The notes beneath the pieces are model-generated. The model had not been told where the DNA came from and made no database searches. It saw only the letters and a program-made list of their open reading frames with translations. Below are positions 46,228 through 57,000 of a stretch of DNA of 64,000 nucleotides, one piece after another. The stretch is from assembly GCA_001600635.1 (NCBI GenBank), contig BCKL01000003.1:444308-508307 (forward strand), written 5' to 3'. Numbering within the stretch: position 1 is the stretch's first letter; each line of letters begins with the position of its first letter. A program made the position numbers and the translations under genes. The DNA is from Leucosporidium creatinivorum (lineage: Eukaryota > Basidiomycota > Microbotryomycetes > Leucosporidiales > Leucosporidiaceae).

Positions 46228-49200
46228 CTACAGGCCCCTCTGCGCGTCTCCCTGTACATCCTGGATCTGCTGCCACAGCGACTCCCAGCTGTCCCCGCCC
46301 TGCAGCGCCTCCGCTCCAACAGGCCAACCGGAGGCAGAACCCGACTCCCAGTTCATCCACTCCTCCCTCGGTTCTATCCCAAGTGCAGCGGCACCTCCCA
46401 GCGAGCCATCGAAAGCGCCTGCCCCGATGCTGAGCGTGCCGAGCGGAGGAACACCCATCTCCGACGTTGAGATTGGCAGGGGGTCGAAGAAGGAGGGTAA
46501 GAGGCCAGCGAAGAGAGAGTCGGAAGACATAAAGTGATCATTGGAAGGTGCTGAAGGTGCTGAAGGTGCTGAGGCGAAATCGGGAGCAGAGGTGGTAGCC
46601 GGGGAGTGCCCTGGAGGACTGGGGTCGCTGCGAGTCGGCGTAGGCAGCTGGCGGCGCTCGTTGTCTTTGGGAGGGTCGGCAAACGAGATGTTGCCGCCCA
46701 TGTAGGGAATGGGATGAGGTCCTGGTCCCACATCGACGACCGGCGCAGCGAGACTGACACCCTCGGGGAGGGCGTCGAAGATCTTCTTCCTCAGCGCGTC
46801 GATACACCGAATCCCTTCAACGGCGACGACGTTATCCTCGCCCATGTTGGCCAGCGTTGCCCGAGACTCGAGAATCCAGCGGTCATTGGCGTAGACGTGA
46901 GGGGCCGAGGAGGGCAGTTGGAGGATGGCGAGAGCGAGGTTGGCCTGTTCAGAGGCGGAAGGTCAGCTCAGGTTCACAAGGCGACCGTGCAAGACTGAAG
47001 CCTTACCGCTGCATCGAAGAGACGAAAGGGGATCATGAAGAAGCGTTGCTGCTCTCGCGTGAGAACCGTGGCCACGTCTCGAGCAGCGCCGATGAGCTTT
47101 TGCGACACTGAGGAGCGAGGAAGGTCAGCTTCGGTGCCATCAAGGACAACTCCGAGACGCGCAAGCAATAGCTAGCTGACGAGAACCAGCAAAGTAGTCC
47201 GTCTCGGGCTCCTTAGGGATCTTGCGGAGGAGGTAGCTTCGGTGGAGCAGGCAGCGAATCCAAACGAGCTCTAGAAGGGGGAGGTCAACTCGGCTTGAGA
47301 AAGGGCAAAAAGTGGGCCTCTTACGAGATGAGACGTAGCTGCAGTCAGACACGATATACGGGCAGCGCTGAACTAACTCGGAGGATGGGGCTCGGAAGCT
47401 CGCCGGCAACGACGCTTCGAGTTGCAGGATTTTGCGGTCGTAGATGGCGACGTCCGAGTAGGTGTGCTTGCGGCATGAGAAGAGGTTGTCGGCGATCTCA
47501 CCGACGAGACGTGATATGCGAATCTCGAGGAGGAGGATGGCTGCTCGGCGAGAACCAGTCAGCTCGTGCTCAGCAAGACGCGTCGGCGCAGATCCTGAGC
47601 GTAACGAGGAGCTCACTGTAAGGTGTAGGTTCCTCGATGGGCTGGGAGATGATGGGCTCGGTGCTGTCCTCGTCCATCAGCGAGAGGTCGGCGTTGGCCG
47701 GTTCGCGCACGTCGATGTGCACATCGTGGATCATGTAAGGCCGACCGAAGGCGAAACTGGCTCCCTTGTCGTAGGCGTACAGGCCCCAGAACACTGTGGA
47801 TCGTAGCCATGGTCAGCCTGCAGATCAATCTGGCACTCGACGAATGGCAGCTCGGCCGCTGGCAAGACGAAGTCCGCAGCCATGCTCAGGCAGAGCTCTT
47901 TGAGTCGAGCTCACTATGCTCGGCGGCGAAGAGAGCAACTCACATCGGCGCCTTTGCTCGGCCTCGTACGGCAGCAAACCCCACTGCTCCGCTCCTTCGC
48001 GGTGCATGCCCATCTGCTGCGCCGAGCGAATCGCCTGGGCGATGAGGAAGTAATTCGAGTTGGGTCGACCGCTGTTCTTGTAGTACAAAGCGAGGTACGT
48101 CGTAGCCTCCACGCGAAAGAAGCTGGGCGGCTCCTCCGCTTCCGAAACGTCGAGCGCCGCCTTCGCTTGAGTCTTGAGATCCCGCTGCAGGTTCTTGCAG
48201 TCAGGACAAAATTGCTGGACGTAGGGGATCGAATCATCAGGGAGGAATTGGAGGGCGGTGGCGAGGACGATGGAGACCATGGAGATGCAGGCGAGGGAAG
48301 TGGGGAGGGGAGGGACGAAGCCGAGGAGAGCGATGTCGTCCCTGTAGCCGAAGACTTGCATGAAGATGCGCTCGAAGGTGTCGCGTCTGGTAACGATGAA
48401 ACGCCGCAGGAGCACTCGAACGTCGTCCGAGTAAAAGCGGTCGACGAGGAAGTTGGCGAGGGCCCGGGGAGGAAGCGCCGAGACGAGGTTGCCGAAGACT
48501 TCGGCCGAGGATTGCTCACCGAGGACGTTGGGAGTTGATCCTCCGGCGTAGGAGGCGCCTCCGAGTACCGCGGCGATGGAGGATTGGCCATGCCAGTTGC
48601 GGAAGCCCTCGCCGCCGACGTTCGACTGCGACAGCTCGCCGAGCGCCACGGCGGCAGCTTCGACGTCGTCGGCGGGTTCAGCCTCCTCCCGCTTATCTTG
48701 ATCGTCGGGGAGTGCAATGGTGGGGAGGTTGCGCTTGTTGGCCTCGCGGAGAGCAGCTTCGAGAATGGCAATGCGGTCGACGAGGGCTTCCCTGCTGTCC
48801 TTGGCCCTGTTATGCAACAAGTCAGTCCGTGCAGACTACTCGTGAGCAGGAGCGAGAGAGCGCCGCATCAACCACCATCAGGGCAGCCACTCTCGGCCGC
48901 TCCAAGCTTAACGCCGATGCTCGTCGGCGCAAAGCAAAGTATCCACCTTTTACAGGCCGCAGAAGGCGCGGAAGCAGCAGCTGGTACACTGCGGACGCTG
49001 GTAGTCGTTCCGCCTTCGATATGACAGCTATCGGCCACTCCTCGTCTGGTACAGCGCTCGCAGGGGATCTGGCGATTGCAGGCCTGCTTCCCTGCGAGCA
49101 CAGAGATGGGGTCAGCTCGTGTATTCTGGAGTTAGCATTGTACACAACATGTCTCGAGGCCCAGGTGTAGCTCTTCAATGCTGCTCCTCGGTCTGCGCCT

Positions 49201-49445
49201 CACTCGCTATTCTGGCACTCGCCGACGAGTCGTCCTCCCCGCCGTCGACCAACGCCAGAGCACCGGCTGATATACTTACTCGAATGGCAAGCAGTACAGC
49301 TGAGCTGAGCGCGATTCCTCTTCTTGACGGTTCGAGAAGCGGGAGCGGCGCCTGCCTCGCCGTTGCTGACCGGCGGAGAGGCGGATTGGTTAGAATGGGT
49401 AGAAGAGCCTGGGCTGGTGCTGGCTCCGTTGAGCATATGGTCCAT
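46228..49445 (-). CDS. Zn2Cys6 fungal-specific transcription factor
   Basis: Nuclear DNA-binding regulator of unknown targets. Minus-strand exons 49280-49445, 48947-49091, 47944-48806, 47617-47793, 47325-47540, 47187-47270, 47007-47107 and 46228-46944 give 822 aa. The binuclear cluster starts near residue 50: CTACHSRKQACNRQIPC, then ERCTRRGVADSC, with spacing C-x2-C-x6-C-x5-C-x2-C-x8-C. An intron splits the cluster. A leucine-rich linker (RIAILEAALREANKR) could dimerise. The middle homology region shows FFRVEATTYLALYY, then AIRSAQQMGMHREGAEQWGL, LFWGLYAYDKGASFAFGRPY and DNLFSCRKHTYSD. The Ser/Pro/Asp-rich C-terminus contains three APS repeats and is a likely activation region. Confidence 0.88.
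46545..46571. repeat. Three 9-base tandem repeats in coding sequence
   Basis: AAGGTGCTG occurs three times in a row. On the minus strand it encodes an Ala-Pro-Ser tripeptide repeat in the regulator's tail. Likely length-variable between strains. Confidence 0.8.
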
Positions 49446-49557
49446 CGTGTGCTGCAGTCAAGTGTCGAGAGAAGCGAGCGAAGCGGCGGAGCGCAAGAGG
49501 CCGAGGCCCAACCTCGGACCTTCCCCTTGCGCTCTCGCCGTTCATTGCTCCCTCGTC
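49446..49557. promoter_or_regulatory. Bidirectional promoter Zn2Cys6 gene / PKR1
   Basis: 112 bases between divergent starts. No motif is claimed. Confidence 0.55.
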
Positions 49558-50032
49558 ATGTCTGCTGCCAGTGAGTAGCTGTACATCTCTGTAGCTCTCT
49601 ACTTTCACAGCTCAACCCCTCTGTCACCCCTTACAGCTGCTCCTGCCCCCGCCGCCTCGCGCGGGATCCTCCAGGACGTCGTCTCGAGCATCTTCGAGCC
49701 GGGGACCAACTCTGGCCTCGTCAAGGCCATGAACTACTCCTTCTACGCACTGTTCATCACCCTCATCGGCATGATCTTCCTCACCAAGGCCAACATCCAC
49801 GTCTGCGCCCTCTTTGCCCTCTCTGTCGGCTTGTTCCTCAGCATCAAGTGGTTAGTCGTGTCTGCACTTTGGCTGAGAGGGATGAGATAGCTCATGCTGA
49901 CCTACCTGTGCTCTGTGGTTACCTCTCTACAGGTTCTTGGTCCAAATTGCCGACGTTGAGGCGGAACGCAAGCGCGAGAAGGAGGCTGAGGAGGCCAAAG
50001 AGGCAGCAGCGGGCAAGGGAAAGACAGAGTGA
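49558..50032 (+). CDS. PKR1: ER membrane protein PKR1 (V-ATPase assembly)
   Basis: Small ER membrane protein needed in yeast for assembly of the V-ATPase Vo sector. Exons 49558-49570, 49637-49850 and 49933-50032 give 108 aa. The family mark is the amphipathic SSIFEPGTNSGLVKAMNYSF, followed by two membrane helices (YALFITLIGMIFL and VCALFALSVGLFLSIKWFL). The C-terminus is a charged coiled-coil-like tail (ERKREKEAEEAKEAAAGK). The first coding exon is 13 bases, with an intron right after the fourth codon. Confidence 0.87.
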
Positions 50033-50391
50033 ATAGAGAAGAGTGAAGCAAAGGTATGCCAGCCATTCAGACTCCCATTGATCGCGCAGAGCAGACAGGA
50101 AAGCTAATCGCCGGCGCCCGTCAACAGGTCCGAGGCTCGTCCTGCCCCTTCTACGCCTTACATCCCTCCTCCTTCATCACTCCTCGACACTTCCGCTTGG
50201 TACCAACTACAGAGCTACTCCGTGGGGGGCCGGCGAATGGATGAGAGGAGGACGAAGAGCGTGAGGAAGGAACGCCGAAGCTCGCTTCTCGCTTTGATCG
50301 CTGAGGAGTTGCTGCAAACGATACGCTGTGTTGTACAACAGAATAGTGCGATACTACGCGAGCCGCTCCTCCTCCTCTATTTCCCTCCCCC
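50033..50391. other. Tail-to-tail spacer PKR1 / PSF3
   Basis: 359 bases of convergent flank with no feature recognised. Confidence 0.5.
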
Positions 50392-51325
50392 TCAACGACC
50401 AGCCTTCTTCGACTTGACCTCGGACCACTGCTTAAACTCCTTCGCGGCCGTCTCTCCTCGATGAAACACTGCAAAGAGATGGGTCGGGTCAGCTTGCTCT
50501 GTTCATAGCGAATTGAGAGCACGCACGCTGCTTCTCCCAGGAATCCAGCCCTTGACAGAACTCGTAAGCCGCTCCTTCGCCTCCTCCATCCGCCGAGGTG
50601 TGCTGACTTTGATCCATGACCTCGATCATCCTCTCGCGGTAGGAAGAGTCCAACGCTTGGACCAGCGGCGCGTCGACCATTCTGTAGATACGCAGAGTAG
50701 ACAAGGTCAGCGAAACGATCACTGGCTCGGCGCGAACGAGCGAGAACGACGACTCACATCCCCTTAGTCGGGTGAGCGAGCAGGACTCCACCAGCGTAGA
50801 AGGCTCCCCCTCCTCCTCCGAGATTGCGTAGGTTGACGGAGCGAGCTGAAGCGGTGAGAGCGTTGCGCACGCGAGGGCCGTAGGAGAGCGGCACTTTGAG
50901 CTCGACGACGTCTCTGCGGAGGTGAGGCAGAGCAAGGTCAGTAACTGTCGGTATATACAGAGTATTGAGACACCACCCGCACTTGGCAATGAGCGGCGAG
51001 GCGAGCCAGAAGGGCAGCTCGAGGTTGGTTCCCTTTCGAAGCTGGGAGAGCGGGCGAGTGGTCAGCTGCAGCAGCGAGCGCAGAGTACCAGGAGCAACTT
51101 ACATGCTTCTCTGCTGTTCCTTCGAGGTGGCCCGAGTCTGGGATGTCGAGCAGGACGGTACAGGGCACCTTCTGTTTGAGCGAGAGCGACGCGTGAGCTG
51201 GGATGAGAGAGCGAGAGAGAGCTGTAGGGAAGACGTACGAGAGAGTCTGCTAAAGCTGCGTCTACCGAATAGAAATCATCTGCTGGATCCCCACGTCTTG
51301 GTGGTGGTGTAGGTTGACTAGCCAT
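50392..51325 (-). CDS. PSF3: GINS complex subunit PSF3
   Basis: Part of the GINS tetramer that joins Cdc45 and MCM2-7 in the replicative helicase. Minus-strand exons 51239-51325, 51103-51171, 50983-51041, 50758-50913, 50527-50681 and 50392-50468 give 200 aa. Characteristic blocks are DDFYSVDAALAD, KVPCTVLLDIPDSGHL and LELPFWLASPLI, then VVELKVPLSYGPRVRNALTA with SVNLRNLG. A glycine run (GGGGGAFYAGG) precedes the C-terminal helical part, which ends GETAAKEFKQWSEVKSKKAG. All introns are 50-75 bases. The head-to-head neighbour is RSM18. Confidence 0.9.
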
Positions 51326-51623
51326 CGCAAGCGAGACGAAGGAGGGAGAGAGCTCGAAGCGCGGAGCGACGTGAGCTGGAGGGAGCAGCGACTCTTGTAC
51401 AGCTTCGGCCAAGCTGTGAAATTGTAGGATACTTCTCTGTATCTCTGTGACGCTGATTCGAGAAACTGTAGGTCGATAGAACCGGTCGCCGAATTTCGGC
51501 GTTTTCTAATGATCCGAGGTAAGCGCTTTCTTACCTCCAATTCGTTCCTAATGGGAATTTCAAGTCCGCCAAGTTTCCGGACTTGAACTCTCCTTCTGCC
51601 TCCGTTTTCGCGCCCTACAAACG
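51326..51623. promoter_or_regulatory. Bidirectional promoter PSF3 / RSM18
   Basis: 298 bases between divergent starts. No recognised element is claimed. Confidence 0.5.
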
Positions 51624-52332
51624 ATGAACTCTCTACTACGCAACACTCGCTCTTTGGCATCAGCACTGGCACCTTCTCGCCACAGCTTTGCTTCCACTTC
51701 CACCTTTTGCACCTCAGCAGCATCTCGCGCACCAGCTCGTCGAGAGGTCTCAGCAGCGAGCAAGCTCGTCGACATCGTAGACGATGTCATCAAAGACGTA
51801 GGAGAGTCGGGCATGATCGCAGAGGAAGGTGCGTCGTAGCTCTTCACACACTCACTCGCTGTACTAGATCACCTAGCTCACCTCACCTCTTCAACAAAAC
51901 GCAGACGACGGCACGCTACTCAAGAACCTTCGGCGAGACAGCGTCATCCGCCCTCAGCAGCTCGCCCCGGAGACGCTCTTGATCCCTTACCTCCCTTCCC
52001 CCGACTTCACCCTCGCCCACCCGCTCGGCCCACCAGTCACGGCCGCAACGACTCACGACCCTTTCGTGCGCTTTGGCTTCTCCCCTCTGGACAGCCCGAT
52101 GAACCCTTGGCTCCGGACACAGTACTGCACTAGTATGGGCAAGATCAAGAGTAGGGGGAACACGGGGTTGCAGAGGGGTAGTCAGCGCAAGATGGGAAAG
52201 GCCGTCAGGCGGGCGAGGGTGAGTGCTTTCTTGGGCTGGAAGATCAGCTAGCAGAGCTCTGACAGAATTCTCCGCATACAGTCCATGGGTATCGTAGCGA
52301 CGTTTGGAGTCAGCGTCCCTTCCGAGAAGTAG
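51624..52332 (+). CDS. RSM18: Mitochondrial small-subunit ribosomal protein bS18m
   Basis: Protein of the mitochondrial 37S subunit. Exons 51624-51828, 51905-52218 and 52282-52332 give 189 aa. The N-terminus (NSLLRNTRSLASALAPSRHS) is rich in Arg and Ser with no acids, a typical mitochondrial presequence. The bS18 core is at the C-terminus: SMGKIKSRGNTGLQRGSQRK, then MGKAVRRARSMGIVAT. A middle stretch (PFVRFGFSPLDSPMNPWL) is as expected for fungal mitochondrial versions. The last exon encodes 16 residues and a TAG. Confidence 0.87.
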
Positions 52333-54039
52333 GAGCAGCAATCGAAAGTCGTCCACAATCTGAATCTCGGCGACAGCAAGCTTGCGAGAGGGGGAGGGAG
52401 GCATCCTGTTGACGCGCTGAACGCGCAAAGCTCGACTCGAACAGCTCTTTGCAACTACCGACGGGCAGCAGGACTCGCTCGCCGCCCACTTCTCCGGGAG
52501 CCAGCTCGGCGGATCCTCTTCTGCTTCGGCGCTCGCGCTCCATCCTCAGCTGAGCGGGAATGGAAGGACGGGAAGACGGGGATATGGGAGGCAACCCTTC
52601 AAATGCTCCGACGCTGTCCAGCGGTCGAGCGCAGCCTCATCTATCAGTCGAAGGGAGGCGCTTCGGCGAGGGCGAGGGCGAGGGCAGAGGTGACCGACCC
52701 TTTGACGCCGATATCTCGCTCTAGAGGCATGCAGTCTATTGGCTCGAGCGTTAAACTGGTAGCCTCACCATGCTGGCTCCTCGCTTGTAGCTTTCGCGCC
52801 GCCGCAAGCTCGTTCGGCATCGTGGACGCGTGCAGGGATGCAGAGTCGGTTCGGCTCGACAACGAGGGCCGTCGTCCAGGCTTCCCGTGGCGACACGATA
52901 CGAAGCCGCAGGGTCATGAGTTTGGGTTGCCACTTCTCGCGCGAGGTTGCCAGTCCACCTTTCGAAGCAGGCTTGGGTTCGTTGGCTCGGCGCTCGGCGT
53001 TGGTGCAAGGAAGGGAAGGGGAGGCTCTCCTTCGATCCCTGAAGCACCGCCAAAGTGGTGAGACGAGCTGCAGAGGCTCTTGATAAGGTCTCCCACTTCC
53101 TATCCCGTATCAGACAGCGAGGAGCTCCAAGCCTTTGACGAATCACCTTCGCGAGCTGAGATCGCTCGTCGCCGTCGAGCCCTTGCAGATTTGAAGTACG
53201 GGAAGGGCCATGCTGTACTGAGACTGTTACATAAAGTCACAGAACGCGTGCAAGAGAGGGGCAAAGGAAAGGCGTTGCGACGCGGATCCCGAACCGAGAG
53301 CTGCAAGGTCAGCTGCTGGTTTAGAGCCTTCGCCGAAGGATCATCTTTCGTGGCTTCAGGTTCCGAGCAAGTCTGTCAGGGGTTCGTGGCGTGCTTGCAG
53401 GGGTAGGATGTAAGTCGATAGATGTTGCTTGAGCAGATGGTCGGTATCTTGAGCTGAGGAGGAAGCTAGCTGAAGCCGAAGGAACGTTTCGGCGATTCGG
53501 GCGGAGAGGCTGCAGCCGAGCATTGGTCGCAGCGTAGCGTCGATAACAGCGACTTCTGCACTCTCCCAGCGAGACTGTTACTATATGGCGAAAGAACAGC
53601 CAGCTGTACCAAGATAGAAGCTGCGACGCTACAGGCGAGTTCGAAGAGCCTCTCAGCTCGCCGAAGTGATCGAGGGGCAGGTGCGCGAGCTCGTCTGTTT
53701 GTCAACGACGTGCATCTGCTGCTGTAGCACATTGAGCGGCAAGCTTGAACACTCGCACACGAGGCGTGTAGGGTCTTATCAGAGGTGAGTAGATGCTTCC
53801 AACCGAAAGTGTCTCGCTCGCGACCACCGCGCTCATCTCTCAGCTCTCTCTCTCTCCGCCAGATTCCCCGCCGCCAGCTCCTCACCTTCGCCCTTCTTCG
53901 CCTCGAATCGCCTGTTACACGACTATCTGTAGCACAGCACAGCTAGCCTACGGGGCAGGCTCTTTCCCCTCCCCCTTCCGCTCCGCCCTCGAGCCCGCTG
54001 CTGAGCTAGTCCGTGACCCGCTCAACTGCTGGGATCCCA
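52333..54039. other. 1.7-kb spacer upstream of RIM15
   Basis: No protein family was recognised in any frame. The right end (about 53800-54039) is C/T-rich like a leader, and 53785-53872 has a GTGAGT donor and GCCAG acceptor that might bound a leader intron, though no CTGAC branch is present. Reverse-strand signals near 53290-53320 (AGCTGACC then TTGCAG) look like an acceptor. The octamer occurs at 52526-52533 and 52987-52994. Probably a long regulatory region for RIM15; an unrecognised gene is not excluded. Confidence 0.45.
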
Positions 54040-57000
54040 ATGAGCTCAGGCGACTTGGGCCAGCAGCAACAGCCTATCACTCCCCATCAGACTACTCGGG
54101 CTGTACCCCATCAGCTCAGCTTCAGCACCGACGACTCTACGCCCCGTCCCACCCTCTCCTCTCGAGCGTCCAACTCGTCCCTCTCCTCGGCCACTTCCTC
54201 CGCCTCTTCCCCTCTCGGCGCTCCTCTGAGCTCGCTCGCTGCAGTACAACAGCAGCAGCGTGCGCCTTCGCCCGCTTCCCCCTTGGAACGGCGGCTTTCG
54301 GGCGTCTACTCGACCCATTCGCCCCTCAGCGCCTCCAGCTCAATCTCGAGGCGTAGACACGACTCGCTCTCGTCGACCGTTTCGACGGCCACCGAGGCTA
54401 CTTCGCTCGACAGCGGAGAGGACAGCATGTCCCAGGAAGGAGGTGCAGGAGCAGGAGCAGGTGACAAGGAGCAGCTGAGCGCAGGTGGGGGCAGCAGCAG
54501 CGCTAGCGCCGTCAAGCGGAGCGGCACCGGTACGAGCATCAGCAACCTCTTTGGCGCTCCTCCAGCTTCACAAGAATGGCTACCAACCGCCCCTTCCTCG
54601 GCCTCGAGCTCAGCATCGTCCAGCATCGTCCTCGGCGCTCCCACCACCCCCGGCGCGCCCTCGAGCGCCATTTCCATCCCTTCGGCCAGCTCGCTCCCCA
54701 TCAGCATCACCACCAGCGTACCTCCCGCCAGCGTGCGACTCAGCACTACCCCCCTCTTCCCTTCGCCCTTGGCTCAAGCTTCGGGACCCGAGGAGGATCA
54801 GACCAAAGGCGAGGACGGCGACGGCGAGAGCGAGGATGAGGATCAGGTCGAGACGTGGGGTCGAGCTTCCGGTCGACATGGCTCTACTAGGATGGGAGGT
54901 AGTCCATTGGTCAGAGAGCAGCTGGGACCGTTCGGAGGTGAGTGGTCGAACTACATCTGGCTCGTCGACGAGCTCGAGAGTTGCGGGATCGCCTCTCCGG
55001 GGGACATCTCTCGTCAAGGCTCAAAGGATGAAGCTGACCATGTTGCGTGGGCTACAACAGATATCGACATCTCTCCCACCATCAACACGGTCGCGCTGCC
55101 CGACGTCAACTCGCTCGGCCTCGACTCGTCGACTACAACCCCGCGTCCTGCAGCTCGCAGCGGGCATCGTCGAACACCGAGCGCTCGAGATAGCAGTCCA
55201 GAAGTGGATGCAGGGAGGACCGCCAGGACGACTCGGATACGCTCGATTGGCGGCAGAGCGGGCAGCATCGTGGGCGTACCCGGATTGGCCTCCGGCGATG
55301 AGGGCTCGACTGCGAGGCGTCGTTCCCGGACAGGAGAGTCAACTTTCGGTAGCCTAGGGCTCGATACGACGAGGACGGCTCAAGGTTCGGGGATGGGAGC
55401 GCTCTCCTCGTCGCTACCGAGATCATCGTCCGGCCTCTCCATCAGCCCCACCTCGGCTCCTTCCTCTCCCTCCAGCGCTGCACCAGGCAACTCCATCTCC
55501 CGCCGCGCCTCCATCAACCTCGCTTCGCCCCCTCGCGCCTACCCTCCCGGCTCGCCCACCATCTCGAGGAATCCTCGCTCAGTCCTCTCGGCTCAGCTCG
55601 CTTCGCCTTCCACCGCGCCCTACCCCGCCGCTCCACCTCCCGCCGAGTCCATCAAGCTCCAAAAGGTCCCCGAGTCCGTTCGCAGCGCCCTCGAGTTCCG
55701 TCAAGCAACGCTCCCCGCCCACTCGGGCGAGTCGTTCAGTCTACCGAGCGCAGGCTTCGCTTCGATGAGCCCGGGGGAGATTAGGGTCCCCAAGACCCCC
55801 GTCGCCACTCGTGCACCAACGCCTACGTCGGGGTCGGCATCCGGCTCCAACTCGCCCAAGTCGGGGCGCCAGTCGGTCGCCGTCTCGCAGTCATCCTCTC
55901 GCGTACCCTCCCGAGGGCCCTCCCGGCAGCCGAGTCGCGAGAAGCTCGTCTCCCCTCCTTCGACCTCGCCCGTCCACATCACCAGCCACGGCTCCACCTC
56001 CTCCGCCTCTCCCTCCTCCGCCTTCAGCCCTCTCTTCCCCTTCCCATCGACCTCGGCCTCTCCTGCCTTCGCCGGCCCTTCGCGCACGCGTTCAAGAAGC
56101 GTCTACCAGCCCGTCACGGCACAACCCCTCGCCTCTCCACCCATGGATCCTTTCCACGAGGCCTCCGACTCGTCCTCCCACGACCTCGGCGTTTCCCCCC
56201 TCTCGCTGGGCCTCTCGCCCCTCGCTCTCGGCGCCCAAGACGGCATCCGACGCTCAAACTCGCAGCGAGGTAGTCGAGGGCTTCTCGCGGCGCATCGAAC
56301 TTCGGTCGCTCCGACGGGAGGTCTGGGCGCGAGCACTGGAGCAGGAGGAGCAGGCGCAGCTTCCGAGAATACCGACGAGTACGCTCAGATCATCCTCGCT
56401 AGCCGCAACGCCAAGATGCGCAAGTGGAAGACTTCGACGAGCTCGTCGAACGATGGTCATGCGAGGTCGGGATCGTGGGCTGGTGAGGCGGGGCCGAGGA
56501 GGCGAGGGCTGCCTAGCTTTGGCGAGGAGGGAGAGATGGTGCAGGAGGCGGATGTTACTGCTGCAGATGGAGTAGGTTTTGGGATTGGAGTGGGGAACAA
56601 GGAGTTCGAGTGGGTGGATTGGCTGGATGAGTATAGGAAGATGAAGGAGGCCAAGTTGAGGGCGGAGCGGAGCGAGACCAATGATGGAGTCGCTGAGGAT
56701 ACGAAGGGCGAGCAGGCGGCGATGTCTTCACTACCACCGAGGAGTCAGGCGATGAGTGAGCTCTTCTGCATCTCTTCTTAACTCGGCGGTCGCTGACTTT
56801 CGCGCTTCCACTCTTCGCAGCCAACGAGTACAACCCGTTCGAGGCGACGACCGCCGGTCTCAAATACGGCGTCGCCGAGGGCTTCCTCACTCCTGGCCTT
56901 CCTCGAACGCAGGCGCACGAGCCTTTCGCCACCTCCGCCGTCGACAACCCGGGATGGAACTTCCAGCCCAAGCCAACCTCAGCTCCCACCTCGGTGCCCG

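Noticed and set aside
52603-53406. Two plus-strand frames of 108-152 codons before RIM15
   Set aside because: No recognisable domain, no good start context and no splice continuity with neighbours.
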